From positions 4,520,713 to 4,584,712 of the forward strand of contig NC_092574.1 of assembly GCF_037975245.1 (NCBI RefSeq): 64,000 nt of DNA, read 5' to 3'. This DNA is from Apostichopus japonicus (taxonomy: Eukaryota > Echinodermata > Holothuroidea > Aspidochirotida > Stichopodidae). Of the stretch, positions 34,901 through 46,300 are shown in pieces. Under the pieces are notes generated by a model. The model did not search any database. It had not been told where the DNA came from and saw only the letters and a list, made by a program, of their open reading frames with translations. Within the stretch, counting starts at the first letter, position 1, and each line of letters begins with the position of its first letter. The translations under genes and the position numbers were made by a program.

Positions 34901-37188
34901 GTTTAGTAGCAAAACAAAACTGTTTTACCTTAGTTATTCTAGTAAAATAAAGTTAATATGAATGGCCTCAGGAATGGTCTGTAGGTAAATGGTTTGTAAA
35001 GCAATCCATGAAGGACTAAAACCCAACTTACCCGCTGGTAAGTCAGCTATTTGGTTTCCTGATCGACTGGTGTCAAGTATGAGCTTACTTACACCTCAAG
35101 AGACCATTGATTTTTTAATAATCAATCAGTCCCATATGTAGAAGATATAATCTAAATCATAGAAAGTTAGATGGGATTTAGGGAGTTGAGACATAGGCGT
35201 TAATCCAGCATTACCAGTAAAATCATTGTGTGTGACTTCAGTTAAAGCAGCATTTTGCGTCCTTTTCTATGATTTTTCTCAACCTCACTGACTCCACTAT
35301 GCCATAACGACATACATAACTAGCTTATCTATTTAAATCTAACTTCAAATGGTGGCATAAAAGTCGAAAAACTTTCAACTTTGTTTTTCTCCAAGATATT
35401 TTCCGTTGGGATCCCAATAAACCTCGCCCATAATATGAATATTTAAACACTACGAACGTCATTGACCAATACGTAATACAAAACCATGCCTTATTTGTGT
35501 ACAGTCTATATGGCAGTTGTACAAAAGAGTTCCATAACAATTCCCTGGTTGTACCAACGCAAAGTCTTGTATCTATTTTTAGCAACGGCTCATACTAAAC
35601 CTGCATCTCTGATTGGTTGAATTCAAACTAGTGGGTTTGAGGAACTGTATGCGTTTAGTTTTAAATGTGGAATTTGTCGTGGACACTCTTCTTGTTATCT
35701 GCAAATATCCTTAAGTACTCGCCAATTAACGTTGTTGGCAGGGAAAAACTTGGCTAATATCTTAGTTTGCTGTTTTATGATTGATATATGTAAAAAACTT
35801 GATGGACATGTCAAAAAGTAGAAAAAGGCGACCAAACGCAAAATGCTGCTTTAATTCAACCCCCATCGTTCCCCTACCTCCACCCCTGCAAGTGTTCTAG
35901 AACTACCCAACAATGATCAAGCCTTTAAGTAACCCCTTTACTGCCTCCATCAGAGCATTTCAACTCCTCTAAGATTTTATTTGCCCCTTCTAAGTTATTT
36001 GTAATAATCTGAGAAACCTAAAGAAATATGCTAATTTTTCAGCATATATTCATGCGATCCCATATATTGATAAATCCAGCATTAGCAGAAACAATCCCCT
36101 AGTGTGAGTCAAGTTAATTTTTTACTCCCCCCTCCCTTCTTCCCCAACCCCCACAGTTATTATTGATCTACTAACAATGATCACTCTTCAAGCATTTATG
36201 CAGCTGTTTGCTTCCAACATCACAGCATGTATTATTATATAATAATATAGTTATATTTTATATATAGTTATATTAATAATATTTCCATATTCAAAATTGC
36301 CCCTTCTAAGTGTCATGGAATAATCTGAGCGAATAAATCCACCAAGAGAGTCATTTCAGTCACTATGGTTCATGCTGAGAACACAATTTTGGTGTCAAAT
36401 ATTCATCAGCTCCGGTTTTCAAACTGTGAAGCATTAAATCATGGGGCTTTGTTAACGGTGAAGCAAAAATTTATGAACGTGACAAAGATTTACACAGAGC
36501 TTTTAATGAGTCTAACAAAGGATATGCCCTTATTCAAGGAGGTTGTTCCATTATTGATATGCCTTTATCCAGGGAAAGGTATCATTTAAAAGTGCCCCAA
36601 ACTTGAAGGATGGGGGATTGATGGGTGAAAAGGAATGACTAGTTGGTGAAGCATTCTAGAATCTAAATAAGGAAAGTTGTTTTTGTGGCTATGTTGGTAA
36701 GTGACACACATTAACTGGTATCTATGTGATTACTCTTGCAGGATTTGTTATCTGAATTCTCAGGCGGACTGGATTCTCAAATTGATTCTAACAGAGGTAA
36801 AATTACTATTTAGTTTATTCTCCACCTCCCCCCCCCCCTCCCCCTCACAACCCCTTTCATTGTACTGTATAGTTTTATTCTGGCACGCCATCAAACAATA
36901 ATAATGAAGATGTTACATATAATCATATACAACTGAAATTGCAGTGAGTTGGAAAATCCAGAACAGTGAGAAAACTTCCAGCCTTGGGACTCGCACCCAG
37001 GCCTCCGGCTTTATATGTGGACACCCTAACCACTAGGCCATGGATGTGATTGCACGTCCAGAGGTCGAAACCAGTAAGGAAGGTCACAATTCCACTGTAT
37101 GCGGCCATCACACGTATCGAACAATACTAGTTTTGTTTTGGCAACACATTTGCCCCACCCTAGAGATCAAACATGATTTAACCAACAC

Positions 37189-37238
<50 letters not shown>

Positions 37239-40200
37239 GAGTTTCTCTTCTAGTAAATATACAAATTAATGCATATTTTTAACAACATTGTGTCATGTGA
37301 TTACGTTGTTACAACCTGTCTGATATCTAGGGTGTACTGGGTGGAGACAAGCTCAGCAATGAAGTTTTGCATAGAGGTGAAGGAAATTGAGAAAATATTC
37401 TCCAAAGATAAGGTAAAAGGATGCATGTAATATCCTCTTTATATCAGATGAGTGTAACTGCATGAAATCCTTTCTTAAGTAATGCTAAGTGCTTGCTATG
37501 CTAAGCTATGCTAATGCTAAATGCTAAGCTATGCTAAGTGATCAACATGTAGAACTCACTCATGCACTTTTCCTTTTTAGATGGCATATCACTTGATTGG
37601 CCAAATGACCTTCCCAACAGGACAGTTTACAGTGCAGAAGAGTTGGACTATGTTCTGGAAAGAATGAAAATATCTGGTATTAGGTGAGCCTGGTTAATAG
37701 GTTTCTCTACAGTTCTCCTACAGTGTTTTTTATTTATTAGGTTAAGGAATGTTTAAGTGATAAAATGTTTGGTTTGAGTTGAGTTTGTTATGTATGATTC
37801 CACTTTACAAATTGTTTGAGTTGAGTTTGTTATGTTTGATTCCAAATTGTTTGAGTTGAATTTGTTAAGTAAGATTCAACTTTACAAAGCTTAAACTAGA
37901 CCTCTTGGAAGATTTTATGGATAATATCCACGTTTGGTTTTAATCAGGAATACATGTTTGACCCAAAAGTACATACAGATCTGTCGAAGTTTAACTTTGA
38001 TTCAAGCATATTGTGAAGAAAGTATCACCAATCTATTTCAAAATAGTAAGAACACTGGTTGAGATTCATCACAGTAACAGTTAAGTGATATGTTGCTTAT
38101 AATGTTGATGGCATTACAAATATGATTGCATTTTTTTTCTCCAATTTGCTTTATTATCAGAGGAATGTTAAACTGGTACAGAAATGCAAATGCCAATCAA
38201 AGATGGTATTCCAAGGTAGCAGGGAGACAGGTAGGTATCTGCAGCTTTTATAAATGTTACACAATGAGTGGGTATGATACTGTAAGATGAAGGAGGGGTT
38301 GAGGTAGGGAGACCCAGCAGTGCAGCTAGTGGACTATTGGGTGTCCTATGCCATATGATGGAGGGGTTGGGGTAGGGAGCATATGTATACAGTGTAGCTA
38401 GTGGAATATTGGGTGTCCTGTACTATATGATGGAGGGGTTGGGGTAGGGAGCATATGTATGCAGTGCAGCTAGAGGACTATTTGGTGTCTTAAGGGATAA
38501 CACTGGTCAGACTTTGAAGGGACAGCTTGTATTTCAAAAAAAGACCCTTTAATAATTTAAAACTCCATATAATACATGTGGGTCATTGAAACCAAGACTG
38601 ATCATTGGGGGGAGGGGGGGGAAGGTGGATCGTTAGGGAAGGGTTCTATTATGTCTGTATGTCATTGGATCAACCATCCCTGTGAAGTTTAATGTGGTGT
38701 TTTCATGTGGTTGCGACATTGCCAGTCACATTGTGATTGAGACCTCAGAATCCATCTGGTGAGCGTACCTCAATTTATCAGCTCAAAGAATGTTTGGTCA
38801 AATGTTGTAAATGTCTTTTAATAACAATTTGACTCATACATTGTATGTATTATAATCATAATAATGTGAAGTCTGTGACAACGTAATGTACCATCCACCT
38901 CTTTTATGTGAGACTAATATTGATTTACTTTAATACTTGAATTTAGATTCTGTGTCCGGCATTGCTGGTGACATCCAACAGCCGGGATACTTTGCTGACT
39001 CCTCAACTTGGGCAACACATGGAAGAGCGAGTAAGTAGCCAGTAATGTAAAGAAGCCGGTGATGTTATGAAGCCGGTTATTTAAAGAATCTGGTTACCGA
39101 AAGAAGCCGGTTATTTAAAGAAGCCAGTTATATAAAGAAGCCAGCTATTGCAAGAAGCTGATTTTATAAAGAAGCCAGTTCTCTAAAGAAGCCGGTTATT
39201 TAAAAGAAGCCGGTTATTAACGGAAGTATTTATACTATGCTATTTGTTTGAATTTGTATGAGCTGTTAGTTTGTAGTCATTTTGCCAGATGTAAGGGTTA
39301 TTCTACGATGAAAGTATCATTCCATTTGAACAAGCTAAGACACCTTCGTAGCTTCCTTCTTTGGTTTTTTTGTGGTCTCTCTTTTTTTTTTCTGGTCCTT
39401 TTTTTTTGGGGGGGTTTGTCTTTGTTTTTGGTTTGTCTTTTTTTTGGCCTGAAAAGATTAGGTACAGTAGGAAACCAAGTACTTATCTATTGCATCAAAC
39501 CCTCAACACCTAGACACTTGTCATCAGTTGCTATTAACATGTAAACTAATATTGCCTTTGAAATGTAAACACTTGTTTTGCATAACTTGAAGTGAAATTT
39601 GAAAATATAATTGAGTCCTGATGAACAAAGTTCTAAGTGGGATTATGACATGGGCAGACCTTCTCTGACAAACCAAACTTTTGCTTTATTATTCTTAATC
39701 AGAGCTGTAAAGGATCACTCCCAAGGGTTCATTTTACACTAGTCAAAATATAACTTTTAGTGACTGCAATGATCAAGGTCACCATGGTAACATGAACAAT
39801 TCTTGCAACTCATTTCCCCTCGAGGCGTAAAATATGTATTTCATGACAGTCGATCATTTCAAAGATTTGATCTCTGAGAGAATAGGAAGGGACTAACTTC
39901 TTCAGACAGAAATGCCAATGCAGTCTTCTAAAGTGATGATGACCTTTGACCTCTGTAACTTGACACTAAAGTTGTAGGTATCTTCATGTGTGCAGTGGCA
40001 CAGTTGTTATGTACATTTTTTTCCCACTTACATTCAACTCCAAACAGACCAAACTACTTGGGAGCTATACACTCTAAATTAGCTATGCTCAGTGCTGGGA
40101 ACATGACTTTAACAGAAACCCCTTATCATGAAATTTTCTTAAGGAAATTGTTGACTACTCCATGGACTGGAATAAAACACAAAATATGTATGGGAATGAT

Positions 40201-41064
40201 GTGTGTCTTTCTGTATTTGAAAGATAAATTTAAATTAAATAAACATGGGGTGGGGGGAAGAGGAGGGGTGGGGAGGTCATATATAGTTTAACCATCAACA
40301 GGGTAAGTGTCCAGAATTTTCAAGAGCACCTAACTGTTACCTTTTCTTGGGTAATGTTTGAAAATCTTTCAATTGTTTTCAACAGATCCCTAACTTAACA
40401 AAAGGCATCTTGCAATCTGGTCATTGGGTATTGCTTGAAAAGTAAGTTCTAATTACCTGTATTGATTGGCTTGCATATATTGTAATTCTGTAAGATCATC
40501 AGTCACCAGTTTGATTACTGCTGAGACCTTTCCCTCTCCAAGTATTCCCTCCTGCAGTTGAGAGGACCCTGTCGGTCACTTCCGAGGCAGAACTTACTGG
40601 ATGAACGATTCTACTAATAAATACCGTCCATGTCTTCGTCTTCCACTCCCTGGCTGAACCTCCTTTACAACCCTCCCTCCCTCTCCCACCCCCCCCTCTC
40701 CCTCCTCCCCAACTCTTATCTTCATGCTTGTCTTTCGAAATAAAGCAGTTTAGTGCTACTCTTACACTTCCAGCCTGATGTATAACATTGCTCTTTCTCT
40801 CTCCCCTTTCCTTGTATTGGAATGTCTTCCATTTGCCTCCCCCTCTCACTTTCCTGTCCAATTCACATTTTTTAATTGTGTTTGATCTAGCAATTATAAT
40901 TAAAGACAGCTTCATATTGCTTCTAAACTTTAGAAAAGTTGATCGTTTTTTTTTTTCATTTTCATTATTTTCTTTTCATTAGACCTGTGGAGGCAAATGA
41001 AATTCTAATTAATTGGCTAAACAAGGTCCACAGAAATAAATTTCAACTACCATCGTTGCTATAG
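22914..41064 (+). CDS. EPHX2: Bifunctional epoxide hydrolase 2 (soluble epoxide hydrolase)
   Basis: Exons by splice sites and similarity: 22914-23014, 23425-23512, 24518-24674, 25250-25440, 25661-25783, 26475-26543, 27092-27187, 27599-27712, 27998-28024, 33104-33189, 33762-33876, 36742-36796, 37331-37376, 37581-37683, 38161-38230, 38947-39030, 40386-40441, 40983-41064 (stop TAG). The total is about 554 codons, matching the vertebrate enzyme (about 555). All introns are GT-AG, and phases agree except at exon 12. The enzyme opens lipid and xenobiotic epoxides to diols; the N-terminal HAD domain of vertebrate homologues is a lipid phosphatase. The C-terminus ends PSLL, so no typical SKL-type peroxisomal signal is seen. 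The ATG gives [13 protein letters not shown], aligned with the family start; a possible acceptor at 22880 suggests an upstream noncoding exon. Confidence 0.93.
24316..24390 (-). repeat. tRNA-derived SINE head
   Basis: On the minus strand, an A-box-like TAGCCCAGTTGACTA is followed by a B box TGGGTTCAAATCCT at tRNA spacing. It lies in EPHX2 intron 2. The 3' body was not delimited. Confidence 0.5.
26219..26291 (+). tRNA. tRNA-Thr(TGT)-like sequence, probably a pseudogene or SINE head
   Basis: It is 73 nt long. The acceptor stem GGCTGGA/TCTAGCC pairs in all seven positions (one G-T). The anticodon stem-loop TAGAG-CTTGTAA-TTCTG gives anticodon TGT. The A box TAGCTGAGTTGGAAGAG and the B box GGTTCAAATCT are present. 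The D stem and the T stem pair poorly, so a functional tRNA is unlikely. It lies in EPHX2 intron 5. Confidence 0.5.
26782..27043. repeat. 24-bp minisatellite in EPHX2 intron 6
   Basis: About eleven units of GTACACTTTCACATCTGGACACTA with few substitutions. The unit is a multiple of three, so the minus strand shows a spurious open frame of repeated eight-residue units. It ends 49 bp before exon 7. Confidence 0.92.
27400..27535 (+). mobile_element. Penelope-type 3' remnant: long hairpin plus hammerhead-like motif
   Basis: Arms AACAGTAACAGAAGGGAC (27405-27422) and GTCCCTTCTGTTACTGTT (27440-27457) are perfect inverted repeats, extendable by a few bases with one mismatch. TTGAAGA follows, then stem GATCC/GGATC around TGCTA, then GAAAC and GTCAGG. 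The order core, stem II, GAAA resembles the hammerhead ribozymes known from Penelope-like retroelement terminal repeats. It sits in EPHX2 intron 7, about 65 bp before exon 8. Confidence 0.5.
28147..28705. repeat. 21-bp CAA-rich minisatellite in EPHX2 intron 9
   Basis: More than twenty units, mostly like ACAAACAGTAAACAAACAACA, with variable CAA expansions. Strand composition is strongly skewed (almost no T on the plus strand). Long minus-strand frames of 236 and 191 codons across it are low-complexity artefacts. Confidence 0.92.
30306..31982. mobile_element. hAT-type element (CAGTGGCGGCGGAACC family), copy 2
   Basis: The ends CAGTGGCGGCGGAACC and TTCCGCCGCGCCTG are flanked by a perfect 8-bp duplication CACTTCTC (30298-30305 and 31983-31990). 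It is collinear with 4026-5096 except for the MITE inserted at 31191-31787. It lies in EPHX2 intron 9 in the gene's orientation. Confidence 0.92.
31191..31787. mobile_element. CGAATGACA MITE, copy 2, nested in the hAT element
   Basis: Same family as 10661-11286. The 8-bp duplication GGCTTGAG is at 31183-31190 and 31788-31795. The paralogous hAT copy preserves the empty site near 4909-4917 (GACTTGAGACCC), which proves the boundaries. Confidence 0.92.
32168..32852. mobile_element. Fold-back element with 21-bp minisatellite arms
   Basis: The left arm (32168-32250, about four units) is the inverse complement of the right arm (32671-32852, about eight units). The unit is close to GTTTTTCGTAGTAAAAATTTT. 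The 420-bp centre is not repetitive and carries a decayed transposase-like fragment at 32327-32495. It is in EPHX2 intron 9, about 250 bp before exon 10. Confidence 0.8.
32327..32495 (+). pseudogene. Transposase/integrase N-terminal helix-turn-helix fragment
   Basis: Translation from ATG 32327 gives [19 protein letters not shown], a stop, then [23 protein letters not shown]. The pattern resembles the DNA-binding start of integrase-core proteins scattered through marine invertebrate and fish genomes. No catalytic core follows. Family assignment is from memory of the pattern and is tentative. Confidence 0.45.
33463..33700 (+). repeat. tRNA-derived SINE
   Basis: The head GGAGTGTTAGCTCAGTGGTT contains an A box, and the B box AGTTCGAGTCAC lies at 33509-33520. 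GGAGTG and CACTCC pair as an acceptor remnant. A body and a CATA-repeat tail (about 33685-33700) follow. In EPHX2 intron 10. Confidence 0.75.
34018..34305 (+). repeat. tRNA-derived SINE with conserved body
   Basis: The head has A box TGGCTAAGGCGT and B box GGTTCGATTCC. The body contains GTCCTTGGGCAAGATGCTTT and a terminal GCGCTTTGAGACC/AAGCGCTATATAAAA hairpin, common in marine invertebrate SINEs. In EPHX2 intron 11. Confidence 0.8.
35246..35850. mobile_element. TTAA-target MITE (Kolobok- or piggyBac-like)
   Basis: Inverted ends AGCAGCATTTTGCGT and ACGCAAAATGCTGCT are bordered on both sides by TTAA (35242-35245 and 35851-35854). The TTAA duplication is typical of Kolobok and piggyBac; the AG start favours Kolobok. 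No coding capacity. In EPHX2 intron 11. Confidence 0.85.
36742..36796 (+). other. EPHX2: EPHX2 exon 12, reading frame unresolved
   Basis: A clear acceptor (ACTCTTGCAG) and donor (GAGGTAAAA) bound 55 nt. From exon 11 (phase 0) it reads [13 protein letters not shown], but then exon 13 falls out of frame. In the frame that fits exon 13 ([14 protein letters not shown]) it reads [18 protein letters not shown], which aligns better with the lid region, but two nucleotides are then missing upstream. Either a small exon is unseen between 33877 and 36741, or there is a one-base indel. Confidence 0.6.
36930..37060 (-). repeat. tRNA-derived SINE head
   Basis: On the minus strand, TGGCCTAGTGGTTAGGGTGT (A box) is followed by GGGTGCGAGTCCC (B box). 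In EPHX2 intron 12. Confidence 0.65.
37190..37238. repeat. (TA)n microsatellite
   Basis: About 22 uninterrupted TA dinucleotides, flanked by short inverted CCAAA/TTTGG. In EPHX2 intron 12, about 95 bp before exon 13. Confidence 0.95.
37769..37890. repeat. Short tandem repeat, about 45-bp units
   Basis: Three diverged units with the core TTTGAGTTGAGTTTGTTATG followed by a GATTCCA part. In EPHX2 intron 14. Confidence 0.75.
38290..38491. repeat. Tandem repeat, about 72-bp units
   Basis: Nearly three units with GGAGGGGTTGGGGTAGGGAG and GGACTATTGGGTGTCCT. G-rich. In EPHX2 intron 15. Confidence 0.8.
39035..39228. repeat. 17-bp minisatellite
   Basis: About ten units of AAAGAAGCCGGTTATTT with substitutions. 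It begins immediately after the exon 16 donor, within EPHX2 intron 16. Confidence 0.85.
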
Positions 41065-43317
41065 TGAAGGGCAGTAACTATGGTCGACTCCTGTCTATGA
41101 TAACTTGGTAAGTACTTGATTTAATTGAAAAAAATATATATATAATAAGAAAGAAAAATAGAAAACCCAGCAAAGACGCCAAGATTTAAGATTACATGTA
41201 AAATTTATTGCATATAAACTCATAGCAATGATGTTAGCTGGTACTAAGATACACACACGGCCTGGTTGTGTTCCAGCCACCAAATACACAAGGTTAAGGG
41301 GTATTGTACGTTTCAGTACCAATATTTCATACCCAGAAGAAAATCTCTCATTTTTGAGACTATATGGACATTCAATTTAAGCTTTAACCTTTCATAGCAG
41401 ATGTTACCAGGCCTCCTCTTAATCTGCGTAATAATGAAACATTCAGCTAAGAGTGCTATTGTCATCGAATCTGGCTTCTTGAACTTCCATTCAGCATCAG
41501 TACAGAAGAAGTTAGAGTTATTTGTGCGAGTCAAACGTCGGTGTCTGGCAGATGGTGACATCATTTCTGTACGTTTTGTATTTGATGAAACACAACCAGC
41601 TGCTTGATGATATATTTATATACAATATTATAAACAGGACAAGTTAGAACACTTATCCAAGAGAAGAGTAAAGAGTGCTAACACCAGAGTGATTAAGTTT
41701 CTTATGTTGCAAGAAAAACTTTGCCATAGAGGTAGAGTCAAGGTCAACTGTAGATGTTTGCCAAGACTGAGGTCAGTGTGTCCAATTGTTACATTCATTG
41801 CTTGATGAGACAATGAAGGTGATGAAATTAACACATCCCATTGTCTGAGATTATTAAGAGCAGGGGCTGAGATTATTTTAGAGCAGGGGCTGAGATTGTC
41901 TAGAGCAGGAACTGAGATTATCTTGAACAGGAGCTGAAATTGTCCCTCAACTACCCCTCCTTCCTTCCCTTCCACATGCCTATCCTTCCCCTCCGAGGAA
42001 AGTATTTACAAGGCTAACTCTATCACATAATACTGGGTACTGTTTGCTACAACCTTGTCTGAGGTACTAAATTTAGTTGCAGATATGTGATTGTATTTAC
42101 ATAATGAATGACTTTACATAGTTTTGCAATAGTTTATATAGTAAAATTAATATAATGATTAAAATAATCATAATTCAATATTTAATCATTGAACCATCAT
42201 AGTAGATCAAAAGAAGTAATTCAGAATTAGCAAAAATGTCTACAGTAGTTTTTAAAAAGTTTGAAAAGTAAAAATGTTTATGCAAAATGAGAAAGAAAAA
42301 TTGTAATATTTTGTACAGAATACTGATAAACAAATATCAACTCCAGGATGACTGGAAAAGTTGCACATCTTTGGAAGATTAAAATCTTGCAGCATTTTAA
42401 GATATTGTGGGATTTGTCTCATAGGTAGCTTTGAAGCATAAAAACTCAAGTATAAAATGGTTAGTGCCTAAACAATATTTACATCTTTGTTAATACATAA
42501 TACTCCACAAAATCTAATAAATACATACTGAAAAATACAAGGGAAAATCCCCAGCTATTAATTTCAATCATTTGCCTCTATGGGGAGTCTAAGCCATATG
42601 TAGTTAGTCTTCTGCATTGGCTGTGATAAATTCAGATTTGAAGCAATAAAAACCCTATATGCAACAGTTTATTAGCTTGGCTATCATCAAAAATTTCACA
42701 TAAAGAAAATATATAGCAGAAATATAGTTCTTATCATGACCATGTCTTTGTTACTAGTATGAATAGGTACATTGGTGACAAAATATTTCAAAATTGTGGA
42801 ATAATTGTTGTTCATTTTTGCCTTATTTATCTAAGAAAATGTTTAGAGCAATACAGCTCTTTCAGAGAAAAACTGCTTGGATATTAATTGGCAATTTCAA
42901 GGCAAACCAGAAAATATTGGTTAGCAAACCCTCTACATTAAAACAGTAACCAGTAACAGTAACTAACTGTACAAGGTATTTTTGTATCTGACAGATATTT
43001 TCTGTTGTAAATGTTTCGGTGGTCATTTGTAGACTTATTCATCTTCAACTTATAATCAGCATTTCTAACACACTCAACAAAGATCATAAATATATGTCAT
43101 AAACTCTACATATTGTTATCACTCATAGTGTCTTCTTGTTTGCATATTTATATTGTTATATGCAAATGACCTTCAAATACCATTTATCATGGCTCCTCTC
43201 CCCTATCAGGATCCATCAAGTGGATCATACCTCTAGTGGATCATACCTCTAGTGGGTGGAGGATCGCCTGCTCAAGGATCAAAATTAATGATGAAATGCC
43301 AGAGCGTGGTTCACACC
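41065..43317. other. Intergenic region between two convergent genes
   Basis: Holds the 3' untranslated regions of EPHX2 (from the left) and the metalloproteinase (from the right). It contains a four-unit tandem repeat at 41856-41945 (GAGCAGGGGCTGAGATT) and a short ATCATACCTCTAGTGG repeat near 43212-43256. Polyadenylation sites were not assigned. Confidence 0.6.
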
Positions 43318-46300
43318 TCAGCATTTCATAAAATCCTGACTGAAGTAACGGGGATAGCCAGGGTCTGCGTTCCTGTGGTAGGGGTTGTATCTCTGATACT
43401 GCTTGTCAGTCACGAAGTAGCTATATCCTAAAACATAAAAAGCACAAAAATATCATCAATGAGGATTCTCGTTATGAATCGATATATATTTTTAAGAATC
43501 TCTATGGGTAGGCCTACAATCGCATGTCTTTTTGCTGTCCTTTGCAGTCCTGGCAAGAACTAAATGAATTTTAATTGCACCTCATGTTGTGTCCATGTTG
43601 TGTCCATAAAACACTTTGAGCTCCTTTTAGGGTTAGATAAAAGTTGTACTATTCTCTACAACTGAGGCTTGACTCCTTGGCCTCCCATACTCTAGATTTC
43701 ATTGCTTTTGATGCCAACACCATTTAATCATTATAACAATCTCATAGTGTTAACATCCGGTACTAGTAATGGAGGGAACATTTGTACTTCATACTCAAAG
43801 TTGTACATACTAAGCTTTGTGAGTACCAAACCCATACCCCCTACCAATATGACTGCCCTAGCCACATCTCATAGCCATCAAACCATGCTGGTGAACCTTA
43901 TTATCACAGTTAGGTATAAATTTATAGGTATATTCAATGGATAGTGCATTTCTTTGAACAGAAGAACACATTCCCTTCACATATATCCTTCACAAACAAA
44001 AACATTTCAATGGAAATAAAGGTGTGGATAAGTGGGTGGCTGTTATCCCAAACCCATTTCAATCATTCAAATCCCAGCACCAATAGTTAAAAGGTGTCTC
44101 AGTTGTTATACAGAGTTTCAACATGCTTTGACCTTTGTATCCAGAAAAATGGAGCACTTTTAATGAGGTTATGAAATCGTGTTAAAACATTTGACCTGTT
44201 CATAGTGTTAGTTCCTAATCTGATGGGATTACTTCCATGCATAAAGCTTCATTGATTCATTATCTATATTTAGAATCATTCCTCTAACATCAAACATTAA
44301 CACCATGTTGTTATGATACATACTTGTGCCAGTTTTAATCATGGTATTATGGGTCATTTAGTGGAAACAGAGAGGAAAGAAAGATAACATCCATTGGCTG
44401 GTATGTTGGAAATGACTCAGAGAGACAATCGCTTCCTTCAACTTTGACACATATCTTTTGTGTAATATAGTAGTACAAGTACCTTGTAGATTCCACTATC
44501 ACTTTCATTATGTGTTATATTTTAAGGAGGGTTATAACCTCTGTGGCTCATGCTGAGACATTTGATCTAATTTTCTTTTGTCCAACTGTTCCAACTGTTC
44601 CATTTTAAACAAAAACCACATCAGGAGACACATCCTAAATGTCTGCTGTTCCAGTAACCTACAGTATCACATCAGCACAAAGAGAAACTTGTTTCTACAA
44701 AATTATTCCCCCAAAATGATAGGGAAAAAGTAATGCGAAGGATCACCCTTTTATGATCATGTGGAAATTTTAGAAAGAAAAAAAAGTCTCAAAACTAGTC
44801 TTTAGCCTAACCACATTTTCCGTAGGAGTATATGTGCTTGGCATCGTGAGCCTATACATGGTGAAAGTTGTTATTAACAGCAATGGTTTTCATAAATCAC
44901 TGGCTGATTGCCAATTTGATGAATCAGGAGGTACATGTTGGGGGTGAAGAGGGCAAGAAGAAGTACTCTGCTAGCGGGTATCAATGAAACAAAGAACAAA
45001 TGACTGATGAAGTATACCTGGATCTGGAGAAATCCTGAATGAGTTAACGCTTCGTTCTGTTCGTCTAGTAACATTATAAGTACTCACCATCGAAGTACTG
45101 GAATGCGTTAGAAATAGGGGGCACAATTCCAGTGAACACTGATGTAGTTGCGTGAGGGTATCCAACGTCCATGCTGTAACTGTTTTCGTCAAATCTCCAA
45201 ACCTGGTCATCTTTGAAGAAGTACGTCTTATTGTACTCTCGTAAATGTAATATTGCATCGACTCCAGTTGTTAAGCTGTAGTCAGCCACAGGGCGAGGGT
45301 AACCGTTCAGTTGATTGGACCCAGAGTAAACGTAATACTGCATGTCTGAAATGAGATTGACGATGAAGATCAGGGACGTAGCTACGAGGGTGGGGAGGGG
45401 GGGGGAGGGTGGATGTCTCACCCCCTCAATAATTGGCTTGAATCTTCAATAGTTGGAAAAATCGGTGGTCGAATACATGACAGTTGCAAAACTTCTTCTA
45501 GCGTATGCAACTTCTCTGAAAATAATTTAAGCAGATCGCACTCTTAACAGGATGTTTCTGAGTCAATAATATCAGGCTATTCTGATATTATATATATGAT
45601 ATTCTATAAGTTTAGGCTTACATTATTACAAGAGTTAATGAAATTAGAATTAAATGAAATCTTGTTTCTGACTCCTGATGCAACCCATAATAAAGTTGAA
45701 AAATACTACAAACTAACTTTTAAGTTGTCTGAATACGACCAATCGGCCATCAAGTTAGCACCAATTAGCATATTTACTAAGTACAAAGGTATAAAGAATT
45801 GACAACCCACTCGTGTTATGCTGCTGAATATTTCGAACTTGCGGTACAGCGCGGCTCCTTACGAACCAGTTGGAAAATTATGATTCTACACCCCCCCCCC
45901 CTCCACCCCAATCACAAAACTCTAGCAATGTCTTTGAGCAAGATTAAACTTCAGGATAGTTACAGTAGGCCTCTACTCTTTCAACAGACGTGTCTGTCCC
46001 AGCATTACGGTCAATCCCTTAGTGTAATGTCTTCGTAGGATGGGGAGGGAGAGAGGGGGGGGGGGGGGGTGAGGTGAACTTCAGGGGTGAGCAGTGGTGT
46101 GTGTCTTAAAAGAAGTAGCTATAGTATGTTTCACTTCAGAAGAAACCCCAAAGACATTCCATACAAATTCGACATCGGCACGGGAGAAATGCATTTAGTC
46201 TTTATTGATAACTTGTCTTTTTACGATGACTTTGTTTCCAATGGCCAGAGTTGACTAAACCTCAAATCATTAACTACGCCTAGCCTATGAATCGAGGATG

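Larger units (their letters stand above)
27092..41064 (+). other. EPHX2: EPHX2 exons 7-18: alpha/beta-hydrolase epoxide hydrolase domain
   Basis: The oxyanion-hole motif HGFPE is at about residues 263-267. The nucleophile Asp333 lies in GHDWGG (exon 10). One lid Tyr lies in HYFQ (residue 385, exon 11) and the second in NWYRN (exon 15, about 463). The acid Asp is in SNSRDTLL (exon 16), and the His is in SGHW (exon 17). All five residues needed for the alkyl-enzyme mechanism are present, so epoxide hydrolysis should be intact. Exon 9 is only 27 nt (NLVSFLDAL). The 5.1-kb intron after it holds a minisatellite, a hAT element and a fold-back element. Confidence 0.92.
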
